Shown piece by piece: positions 57,789 through 64,000 of a stretch of 64,000 nt of DNA (positions are counted from its first letter, which is position 1; each line of letters begins with the position of its first letter). The stretch comes from Streptomyces rapamycinicus NRRL 5491. GTDB lineage: Bacteria > Actinomycetota > Actinomycetes > Streptomycetales > Streptomycetaceae. Position numbers and translations under genes: made by a program. The notes beneath the pieces were generated by a model. It was not told the DNA's origin. It saw only the letters and a list, made by a program, of their open reading frames with translations, and searched no databases. The DNA is taken from the NCBI RefSeq assembly GCF_024298965.1, contig NZ_CP085193.1, positions 2,542,001 to 2,606,000 of the forward strand, read 5' to 3'.

Positions 57789-58496
57789 ATGACGATGCCC
57801 ACACCCACGCCCGCGCGGCTCGCACCGCGCACCGTGCGAAGCGTCGTGGCGCGCATGAGCGCGCTCGGCGCGGCGCTGCCGCCCGGGGACGGGGTGGCGG
57901 TCTTCAACGGGGTGTATCTGTCGGTCACCGAGGAGGTCGGCCGACGGCTCGCGGACGGGTACTTCCACGACCGGTCCGCCACCGAGGAGCTGGACGTGCG
58001 GTTCGCCGAGCGCTATCTGGCGGCGGTCGACGCGGTGACCACCGGCGGCCGGCCGCCCGCCTGCTGGCGGCCGCTGTTCCAGCTGCGGTGCCACCCGGGG
58101 GTCCGCCCGGTGCAGTTCGCGCTCGCCGGGATCAACGCCCATATCGGCCATGACCTGGCGCTCGCGCTGCTGGACACCTGCCGGGCCCGGGACCTCGAAC
58201 CGGACGCCCTGGAGGGCGACTTCGACCGGATCGGCGCCCTGCTCACGGGGATGGAGGAGCGGATCAGGGAGGAGCTGATGCCCGGCCCCGACCTGCTGGA
58301 CGTGGCCGATCCGCTCACCCATCTCGTGGGCTCCTGGAGCCTGGAGAAGGCGCGGGACGCCGCATGGGCGGCGTTCCGCGCGCTGTGGGGGCTGCGCGCG
58401 GTGCCGGAGCTGGCGGAGGAGTTCGCGGAGCGCGTCGACGCCACCGTGGGTCTGGTCGGGCGCTTTCTGCTCACCCCGCTGCCGTCCGCGTGCTGA
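57789..58496 (+). CDS. DUF5995 family protein
   Basis: This 235-residue protein resembles DUF5995. It has VFNGVYLSVTEEVGRRL, the LDVRFAERYLAAVDAV segment, and VQFALAGINAHIGHDLALAL, whose conserved NAHI and His/Asp pairs resemble a helical bundle with a metal- or acid-base-like site. It is predicted to be soluble and no membrane segments are seen. The ATG at 57789 is the first in-frame ATG after several GTG/ATG options. The gene's stop lies inside the first of three tandem repeats (58490-58559). No reaction has been assigned to the family. Confidence 0.75.
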   Translation: MTMPTPTPARLAPRTVRSVVARMSALGAALPPGDGVAVFNGVYLSVTEEVGRRLADGYFHDRSATEELDVRFAERYLAAVDAVTTGGRPPACWRPLFQLRCHPGVRPVQFALAGINAHIGHDLALALLDTCRARDLEPDALEGDFDRIGALLTGMEERIREELMPGPDLLDVADPLTHLVGSWSLEKARDAAWAAFRALWGLRAVPELAEEFAERVDATVGLVGRFLLTPLPSAC

Positions 58497-58559
58497 AGCG
58501 GCCCCCGGGCCGCGTGCTGAACGGCCCCGGGCCGGGTGCTGAAGCGGCCCCCGTACCGG
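58490..58559. repeat. Three tandem 22-24-base repeats across a gene end
   Basis: Units begin at 58490, 58514 and 58536, each starting GTGCTGAA and continuing (A)GCGGCCCC. The first includes the TGA stop (58494-58496) of the DUF5995 gene. All three copies contain TGA in the same register. Confidence 0.85.
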
Positions 58560-58560
58560 C

Positions 58561-60270
58561 TCAGTCCTCGGGGAGCTCGACGGGCGCGATCTCGTCGTAC
58601 AGGTCGCCCGGCCCGGGGTTCTTCGGGTCGGTGGAGCCGCCGAACTGGTGCATGACGCCCCACACCGCGTTGAGCGCGGTCTGGATGGCGCCCTCGGCCC
58701 AGCCCGCCGTCCAGGAGATGTCGTCGCCCGCGAGGAAGACGCCGCGCTTGTCGGCGGGCAGCCGGTCCTGCATGAAGTGGGTGAACAGCCGGCGCTGGTA
58801 GCGGTAGTGGCCGGGCAGATTGGCCTTGAACGCGCCCATGAAGTACGGCTCGTTCTCCCAGGACACGGTGACCGGGCTGCCGATGATGTGCTTGCGGATG
58901 TCAACGTTCGGATAGATCTCCGAAAGCGACTTGAGCATGACCTCCATCCGCTCGTTCGCGGACAGCGGCAGCCACTTGAGGCTGTCGTCGCACCAGGTGT
59001 AGGAGAGGCAGATGACGGCGGGCCGGTCCGGGCCGTCGTCCAGCAGGTACGTGCCGCGGGTCATCCGGTCGGTGAGCGTCATGCTCATCGTGTCCCGCCC
59101 GGTGACCTCGTCCTTGTCCAGCCAGAACGGCCGGTCCACCGGCACGAAGAGCTTGCTGGACTCCATGTAGTGGGTGCGCTCGATCGCCGTCCAGTGGTCG
59201 ATCGGGAAGAGCGAGTCGTCGCAGTCGATCTGGGAGAGCAGCATCCAGGACTGCGCGGTGAAGACCACCGCGCGGTACGAGCGGATGTCACCGCTCGCGT
59301 CCGTCACCACGACGCGGTCGCCCGCGGCCCGGTGCAGCCGGGTCACGGCCGGGCGGGGCGCACCCTCGTGCAGCGAGGCCAGCGAGGTGCCGTGCGGCCA
59401 GTGGACGGTCTTCTCGGGCTCGCGCTCCCACAGCCGCAGCGGAAGCTGCTGGCTGCCGCCGACGATGCCGCGGTGGTGGTCGTCGGCCTCGGTGTAGACG
59501 ACGCGCAGGATCTCCAGGATGGAGTTGGGGAAGTCGGTGTCCCAGCCTCCGGTGCCGAAGCCGACCTGGCCGAAGATCTCGCGGTGGCGGAAGGAGGTGA
59601 AGGCCGAGGAGTCGCAGAGGAAGCCGTAGAAGGTCTGGTTGTCCAGCTTCTCGACCAGCCGCGCCCAGATCTCCCGGATCCGGGGCACGTCCCGCTCGCG
59701 GATGGCGCGGTTCATGTCGGAGAAGTCCGCGCCCTCCTCCAGACAGGCGTTCCAGGCGTCGGCCACCTCACGGTAGACCGGCGGCAGGTCGTCGATGGTA
59801 CGGGCGTAGTGGGACTCGCCCTTGAGGTCGACGACGGTCGAGGGGGTCTCGGGGGCCAGCGGGTTGGGGAACGGCTGGGTCTTCAGGTCCACCAGGTCGA
59901 TGTAGTGCTGGAGGGCGGTGGAGGACGGCGGGAAGCGCATCGCGCCCATCTCGGCGGTCAGCGCGTCGTCACAGCCGTCGAAGCCGACGGTGCGCAGCCG
60001 TCCGCCGATCCGGTCGGCCTCGTAGACCACGGGCCGCAGGCCCATCTTCATCAGCTCGTACGCGGCGACGAGACCGGAGAGTCCGCCGCCGACGACCGCG
60101 ACCTCGGCGCCGTGCTCGGTCGCCGGTATCTGGCCCAGGCCCGCGGGGTGGGCGAGGTAGTCGTCGTAGGCGTAGGGGAAGTCCGGGCCGAACATGGTGA
60201 TGGGCGGAAGGGCCTCGAGGGCCCGCGTCTCCTGCTCGTCATGGACGGCGGTGGGCACCGTGGACGTCAT
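58561..60270 (-). CDS. davB: Lysine 2-monooxygenase-like flavin amine oxidase
   Basis: This 569-residue flavoenzyme has an N-terminus (ITMFGPDFPYAYDDYLAHPAG) and core that match the DavB group. The FAD motif VVGGGLSG is at 59-66, with EMGAMRFPPS and QVGFGTGGWDTDFPNS near 230-245. The FAD C-terminal motif is FLAGDDISWTAGWAEGAIQT. Such enzymes oxidatively decarboxylate L-Lys to 5-aminovaleramide with O2; close relatives accept other amino acids, so the substrate is likely, not proven. There is no signal peptide. The downstream-type partner (nitrilase-fold amidase) lies 66 bp upstream in the same orientation. Confidence 0.85.
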   Translation of the reverse strand: MTSTVPTAVHDEQETRALEALPPITMFGPDFPYAYDDYLAHPAGLGQIPATEHGAEVAVVGGGLSGLVAAYELMKMGLRPVVYEADRIGGRLRTVGFDGCDDALTAEMGAMRFPPSSTALQHYIDLVDLKTQPFPNPLAPETPSTVVDLKGESHYARTIDDLPPVYREVADAWNACLEEGADFSDMNRAIRERDVPRIREIWARLVEKLDNQTFYGFLCDSSAFTSFRHREIFGQVGFGTGGWDTDFPNSILEILRVVYTEADDHHRGIVGGSQQLPLRLWEREPEKTVHWPHGTSLASLHEGAPRPAVTRLHRAAGDRVVVTDASGDIRSYRAVVFTAQSWMLLSQIDCDDSLFPIDHWTAIERTHYMESSKLFVPVDRPFWLDKDEVTGRDTMSMTLTDRMTRGTYLLDDGPDRPAVICLSYTWCDDSLKWLPLSANERMEVMLKSLSEIYPNVDIRKHIIGSPVTVSWENEPYFMGAFKANLPGHYRYQRRLFTHFMQDRLPADKRGVFLAGDDISWTAGWAEGAIQTALNAVWGVMHQFGGSTDPKNPGPGDLYDEIAPVELPED

Positions 60271-60336
60271 GGGGTACGGACTCCTTGCTGCTTGGTGCTC
60301 AAAGGGGTGGTTCGGGTGCGGCAGGGGCCGGACGGA

Positions 60337-61134
60337 TCAGCTGAGGGAGGTGTAGAGACCGGGGCGGCGGTCGCGCAGATACGGGTTGATCCGGCGCGAG
60401 GTCGTCAGCAGTTTGGGGTCGACGTCGCCGAGGAGGAGCTCCTCGCCGCGGCCCGCGCGCAGACAAGTGGCGCCGTCGGGCCCGGCCAGACAGCTCAGCC
60501 CGACGAAGTCGAACTCGCCCTCGGGGCCGCTGCGGTTGACGTACGCGATGTACATCTGGCTCTCGAAGGCCCGCACCGGGATCAGGGATTCGGCGACGAA
60601 CTCGAAGGGGTGCATCTGCGCGGTGGGCACCACCAGCAGATCGGTCCCGGCCAGGGCGTGGGCCCGTACGTTCTCGGGGAACTCCACGTCGTAGCAGACC
60701 AGGATGCCGACGGTCAGCTCGCCGATGGTGGCCTGGACGACGGGGGTCTCCCCGGGGGTGAACGACTCCCGCTCGAAGCAGCCGTAGAGATGGGTCTTGC
60801 GGTAGTTGGCCAGCTCGGTGCCGTCCGCGCCCACCAGTCGCGCGGAGTTGTGGACCGCTCCGGCGTGGCGCTCGGGGTAGCCGTAGAGGACCGCCAGCCC
60901 GTGCGCCGCGGCGATCTCGGCCACGGCCCGGCCGCTCGGCCCGTCGGCGGGCTCGGCCAGCTCCCGCACACCACCGCCGATGGCGTAGCCCGTGAGGAAC
61001 ATCTCCGCGGTGACCAGCAGCCCGGCGCCGTCGGCGGCCGCGCGGGCGGCGGCCTCGTCGAGCACCTTGAGGTTACCGGCGGGGTCGCCGGGGTGACCGG
61101 AGTTCTGGAGCAGAGCGGTGCGCAGCGGCGGCAT
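60337..61134 (-). CDS. davA: 5-aminovaleramidase-like nitrilase-superfamily amidase
   Basis: This 265-residue enzyme has the nitrilase triad Glu44 (VTAEMFLTGY), Lys113 (YRKTHLYG) and Cys147 (VCYDVEFPEN). The motifs match the DavA amidases that hydrolyse 5-aminovaleramide to 5-aminovalerate. The ATG at 61134 is preceded by AAGG at six bases. An upstream open frame to 61365 is rejected because it covers promoter-like repeats. It is probably first in a two-gene transcript with the oxidase. If the substrate is lysine, 5-aminovalerate is the product. The next enzymes (GabT/GabD-like) are not in the window. Confidence 0.85.
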   Translation of the reverse strand: MPPLRTALLQNSGHPGDPAGNLKVLDEAAARAAADGAGLLVTAEMFLTGYAIGGGVRELAEPADGPSGRAVAEIAAAHGLAVLYGYPERHAGAVHNSARLVGADGTELANYRKTHLYGCFERESFTPGETPVVQATIGELTVGILVCYDVEFPENVRAHALAGTDLLVVPTAQMHPFEFVAESLIPVRAFESQMYIAYVNRSGPEGEFDFVGLSCLAGPDGATCLRAGRGEELLLGDVDPKLLTTSRRINPYLRDRRPGLYTSLS

Positions 61135-61202
61135 GGCAGACCTTGGGAGGAGGAGTACGGGCATAAAAACAGTACGTTGCCTCCGGATCGCCCAACAAGA
61201 CG

Positions 61203-61266
61203 ACTTCATTGCGTCCGGCGTCGATTCATGACGTATGTGGATCGGAACACGACGATTCATTGCACA
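61203..61266. promoter_or_regulatory. Repeated GAyTTCATTGC-like motifs upstream of the amidase-oxidase genes
   Basis: TTCATTGC at 61205-61212 and 61256-61263, plus TTCATGAC near 61225-61232, form widely spaced direct repeats. They could bind the Lrp/AsnC regulator encoded just upstream. Confidence 0.4.
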
Positions 61267-61298
61267 CGCGGGGGCCGGGCACACGCGGGGGCCGCACG

Positions 61299-61400
61299 GA
61301 CGGGCCCCGCAGGGGCGCGGGGCTGTATCGATGTGCGGCTCCGCCGCGTGGGCGCGACCAGCCACAACGACGCCGCAGCCGATCGACGACAGGCCAGGGC
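61299..61400. repeat. Streptomyces-type intergenic repeat with GCGGC/GCCGC hairpin
   Basis: The segment GGGGCGCGGGGCTGTATCGA, then GTGCGGCTCCGCCGCGTGG and GCGCGACCAGCCACAACG, is of a kind widespread between streptomycete genes. A GCGGC-TCC-GCCGC hairpin sits at 61335-61347. It lies at the end of the Lrp gene and probably terminates it. Confidence 0.75.
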
Positions 61401-61401
61401 A

Positions 61402-61857
61402 CTACGTCGGGGCGCCCGAGCTGAACCTTCGCAGCAAGGGCGACAACACCAGCACGGACTTCGTGCGCTCCACGAAGTGCTCCCCCGCGATCCGCTCCAG
61501 CACCCGCTCGAAGTGGCGCATATCCGCGGCGAAGACCTGGACGACGGCGTCCGCGTCACCGGTGACGGTGGACGCGGACACCACCTCGGGGTAGCGCGAC
61601 AGGCCCCGGCGGATGTCGTCCGGCGAGGTGTTGTGGCGGCAGAAGAGCTCGATGAAGCCCTCGGTCTCCCAGCCCAGCGCCACCGGGTCGACCCGCACCG
61701 TGAAGCCGGTGATGGCTCCCTCCGCGCGCAGCCGGTCCACCCGCCGTTTGACGGCGGGCGCGGACAGCCCGACGATTTCGCCGATGTCGGCGTAGGAGCG
61801 GCGGGCGTCCTCGGCGAGGGCGTGGACGATGCGTTCGTCGAGATCGTTCAGTCGCAC
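61402..61857 (-). CDS. Lrp/AsnC-family regulator
   Basis: This 151-residue protein has a winged helix-turn-helix (LNDLDERIVHALAEDARRSY; IGEIVGLSAPAVKRRVDRL) and a RAM (ligand-binding) domain from about 70 (ITGFTVRVDPVALGWETE; VTGDADAVVQVF). The GTG at 61857 is chosen since RLNDLDERIV then starts the usual N-terminus. It begins 10 bases after the permease stop, so the two genes are cotranscribed. It is probably a lysine or other amino-acid sensor for the permease and the oxidase-amidase genes. Confidence 0.9.
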   Translation of the reverse strand: MRLNDLDERIVHALAEDARRSYADIGEIVGLSAPAVKRRVDRLRAEGAITGFTVRVDPVALGWETEGFIELFCRHNTSPDDIRRGLSRYPEVVSASTVTGDADAVVQVFAADMRHFERVLERIAGEHFVERTKSVLVLSPLLRRFSSGAPT

Positions 61858-61867
61858 TGGGGGGCAA

Positions 61868-63340
61868 TCACTTCTCTGCTGTGGCCAGTCGGGATCGGCG
61901 CATGCCGTATCCGAAGTACAGCACAAGGCCGACGGCCATCCACACGCCGAAGACCACCCAGGTCACGAACTGCAGGCTGCCCATCATCCACAGGCACAGC
62001 GCGAAGCCGATCACCGGGAAGAGCGGGGACAGCGGCACCCGGAAGGTCCGGGGCATATCGGGCCGGGTCCGGCGCAGCATGATCACGGCGATGTTGACCA
62101 GCGCGAAGGCGAAGAGCGTGCCGATGCTGGTGGCGTCGGCGAGCTGGCCGAGCGGGATCGCGGCGGCGAGGACACCGCAGAAGAGCGAGACGATGACGGT
62201 GTTGGCGCGCGGCACCCCGGTCCGGGCGTGGACCGTGGAGAAGACCTTGGGCACCAGCCCGTCCCGGGACATCGCGAAGAGGATTCGGGTCTGCCCGTAG
62301 AGCACGGTCAGCACCACGGAGGCGATCGCGATCACCGCGCCGGCCGCCAGCAGCACGGCCCAGAAGCTCTGTCCGGTGACGTTCTTCATGATCGAGGCGA
62401 GCGCGGCCTCGGAGCCGGAGAACTTCTTCCAGGGCAGGGCACCCACCGCCACGGCGGCCACCAGGCAGTACAGCGCGGTGACGATGATCAGCGAGAGCAT
62501 GATCGCGCGGGGCAGGTCGCGCTGGGGGTTCTTGGCCTCCTCACCGGCCGTGGAGGCGGCGTCGAAGCCGATGTAGGAGAAGAAGAGGGTGGCGCCGGCG
62601 GCGCTGACGCCCGCCATGCCCAGCGGCATGAACGGGGTGTAGTTGCCGGCCCGGATACCGGTGAAGGCGACGGCGCAGAAGAGGATCAGCGCCGCGATCT
62701 TCACCCCGACCATGATGGCGTTGGCGCGGGCGCTCTCCTTGGCGCCGCCCAGCAGGAACGCCATGGCCAGCAGCACCACGAGCAGCGCGGGCAGATTGAA
62801 GATCCCGCCGTCTCCGGGCGGGGCGGCCAGCGCGTCGGGGATGGTGATCCCGAGGGTGCCGTCGAGCAGTTCGTTGAGGTACTCGCCCCAGCCGACGGCC
62901 ACGGCCGCCACCGAGACGCCGTACTCCAGGATCAGACACCAGCCGCAGACCCAGGCGATCAGCTCGCCCATGGTGGCGTAGGCGTACGAGTAGGAGGAGC
63001 CGGAGACCGGGATGGTGCCCGCCAGTTCGGCGTACGACAGCGCGGAGAACAGCGCGGTGAGCCCGGCTATGACGAACGACACGATGACCGCGGGGCCCGC
63101 GTCCGGCACCGCCTCGCCGAGCACCACGAAGATGCCGGTGCCCAGGGTGGCACCGATGCTGATCATGGTGAGCTGCCATACGCCCATCGAGCGCCGGAGG
63201 CTTCCGCCCTCGCCCTGGCCGCCCTCGGCGACCAGCCGCTCCACGGGCTTGCGCCGCATCAGCCGGGCGCCCAGCCCGCCGACCGGAGGGTCTGGTTCCG
63301 GTTGCTGGGTGGCGGGCGGTGCTGCGCCGTGCTCCAACAC
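61868..63340 (-). CDS. APC-superfamily amino-acid permease (cationic amino-acid type)
   Basis: This 490-residue membrane protein has about 12-14 helices. The motif IGATLGTGIFVVLGEAVPDAG and FFSYIGFDAASTAGEEAKNPQRD fit the CAT group, and the C-terminus lies at LYFGYGMRRSRLATAEK. Residues 1-50 are hydrophilic. The start is GTG at 63340 behind AAGGAG at eight bases. The permease, Lrp regulator and lysine-oxidase pair form a plausible uptake and catabolic unit. Which amino acid is carried is inferred from the neighbours. Confidence 0.9.
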   Translation of the reverse strand: MLEHGAAPPATQQPEPDPPVGGLGARLMRRKPVERLVAEGGQGEGGSLRRSMGVWQLTMISIGATLGTGIFVVLGEAVPDAGPAVIVSFVIAGLTALFSALSYAELAGTIPVSGSSYSYAYATMGELIAWVCGWCLILEYGVSVAAVAVGWGEYLNELLDGTLGITIPDALAAPPGDGGIFNLPALLVVLLAMAFLLGGAKESARANAIMVGVKIAALILFCAVAFTGIRAGNYTPFMPLGMAGVSAAGATLFFSYIGFDAASTAGEEAKNPQRDLPRAIMLSLIIVTALYCLVAAVAVGALPWKKFSGSEAALASIMKNVTGQSFWAVLLAAGAVIAIASVVLTVLYGQTRILFAMSRDGLVPKVFSTVHARTGVPRANTVIVSLFCGVLAAAIPLGQLADATSIGTLFAFALVNIAVIMLRRTRPDMPRTFRVPLSPLFPVIGFALCLWMMGSLQFVTWVVFGVWMAVGLVLYFGYGMRRSRLATAEK

Positions 63341-63640
63341 TTGGGTGGCTCCTTAATCGCTGCCATCAGGTGGTGGCGACCGACTGCGGACATACGGGTA
63401 CCCGGGAAGGAAACCCGCAGGTGGGAATCGCCGAGCAGCCGGTCTCCGCCACTCCACGTCAGCGCAAGACCCTATGAGCCGTCCGCCGACGGCCGTAATG
63501 GACCATGGTTGCGCATACGTGTCGCAACGTTGCGCGCGGGGGCGCTCGTCGGTGAATCGTTGCGAAACACTGAGCTTGTCAGCGCGCGTTTCACCCGAAT
63601 GCCGCGATACTGCACCATTTTAGCGGTCGTTGGTGGGGAC
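63341..63640. promoter_or_regulatory. Divergent promoter region with TTGCG motifs and a 12-bp palindrome
   Basis: No gene is seen. CGCAACGTTGCG at 63523-63534 is a perfect palindrome. GTTGCG also occurs at 63509-63514 and CGTTGCGAA at about 63557-63565. The region lies between the leftward permease and the rightward small gene at 63641. Confidence 0.6.
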
Positions 63641-63847
63641 GTGACCACTGACAGTCTGCAACCACCCGATCACTCCCGCCTCGGTGCCGAACCGGTGTTC
63701 CGGCCCCGCGACCAGGGGGGTGACAGCGAGCGCTACCCGCTCGAATACTGCGCGAGAGTGTGGGAGGACTTCATCCGGACGCTGGGCCGGATCGAGGCGG
63801 ACTTCCTCCACCGCTCCGATACCACAGAACCGGGCGTCAAGGCATGA
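63641..63847 (+). CDS. Small hypothetical protein (68 aa)
   Basis: The GTG start follows GGGGAC, and the frame ends with an ATGA overlap with the next gene, which supports it as a real gene. The protein is hydrophilic and rich in Arg, Asp and Glu, with a short helix-like C-terminal part (YCARVWEDFIRTLGRIEADFL). No membrane segment or known motif is recognised. It is probably cotranslated with the gene at 63844 and may work with it. Confidence 0.55.
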   Translation: MTTDSLQPPDHSRLGAEPVFRPRDQGGDSERYPLEYCARVWEDFIRTLGRIEADFLHRSDTTEPGVKA

Positions 63848-64000
63848 CCTACACCGAGCCGAGGCCGGGCGGCTACGGGCCCCCTCCCACCGGCCACCGG
63901 CCCGCCCCCGCACCCCCTCCCGGGGACCGGTTCGAGGTGGCAGCCGATTATGAGATGAATCCTTTCCCCCTGCCCGACCCGGAGACCATCGAGGGCCGCT
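63844..64000 (+). CDS. Unidentified gene, cut by right window edge
   Basis: The ATG at 63844 overlaps the stop of the small gene (ATGA). The 52 visible codons encode a Pro/Gly-rich N-terminus (PRPGGYGPPPTGHRPAPAPP) and then FEVAADYEMNPFPLPDPE, which looks like a disordered leader. The rest lies outside the window, so no family can be assigned. Confidence 0.6.
   Translation, partial: MTYTEPRPGGYGPPPTGHRPAPAPPPGDRFEVAADYEMNPFPLPDPETIEGR

Noticed and set aside
58648..62082. A 1144-codon plus-strand frame opposite the oxidase, amidase and Lrp genes
   Set aside because: It covers three clear genes on the other strand and crosses their promoters; no motif was recognised.

Overview
The window is very GC-rich, high-coding-density actinobacterial DNA and is almost certainly from a Streptomyces chromosome. 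Supporting signs are frequent GTG/TTG starts, ATGA start-stop overlaps, rare in-frame TTA (bldA-type) codons, a SARP regulator, GC-rich hairpin repeats between genes, and a rib/his block under an FMN riboswitch. No tRNA, rRNA, CRISPR array or insertion sequence was seen.

Layout. (1) 2-7872, plus strand: the tail of a polyketide or hybrid assembly line (C-terminal KS, a stretch with no acyltransferase, ACP). It is followed by a type II thioesterase, a flavin reductase, a stand-alone adenylation-like protein without the catalytic motifs, an FAD monooxygenase, an epoxide hydrolase and a P450. (2) 7952-35259: a salicylate/cysteine siderophore-type cluster. It holds a SARP regulator, salicylate synthase, a DHA2 exporter, two paralogous TetR regulators, a salicyl-AMP ligase, a type II thioesterase, two NRPSs (ArCP-Cy-A-[MT-like]-PCP and docking-Cy-A-MT-PCP-TE), a paired ABC transporter, a B12-type radical SAM methylase, a cupin and a saccharopine-dehydrogenase-like reductase. 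Both A domains carry cysteine-type pocket residues and both Cy domains carry the DxxxxDxxS motif. The predicted product is a salicyl-thiazoline-thiazolidine of the pyochelin/thiazostatin/watasemycin family, with the radical SAM enzyme as candidate thiazoline C-methylase. Unusual points are a cysteine in place of serine at the final TE nucleophile elbow, a non-PchG-like reductase, five TTA codons in four genes, and no recognisable iron box.

(3) 35443-43458: core genes. These are a Tat-exported C39-like peptidase, a uridine-kinase-like P-loop protein, a TPR-AAA ATPase preceded by a compact promoter/hairpin element, two CNNM/CorC-like membrane proteins and a small PH-domain membrane protein. (4) 43531-48692: ribD-ribE-ribBA-ribH-hisE-hisG, all leftward, behind an FMN riboswitch. 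(5) 49067-58496: assorted metabolic genes: an alginate-lyase-family protein, a ROK repressor divergent from an MFS transporter with an inverted-repeat operator between them, a PEP-mutase-family protein, a uracil permease, an XRE regulator divergent from an NAD-dependent epimerase, and a DUF5995 protein.

(6) 58561-63340, leftward: a candidate lysine degradation set, with a lysine-2-monooxygenase-like flavoenzyme, a 5-aminovaleramidase-like nitrilase-fold enzyme, an Lrp/AsnC regulator and an APC amino-acid permease. The window ends with a small hypothetical gene overlapping the start of an unidentified gene cut by the right edge. Short GC-rich inverted-repeat elements recur between gene ends in regions 3-6.
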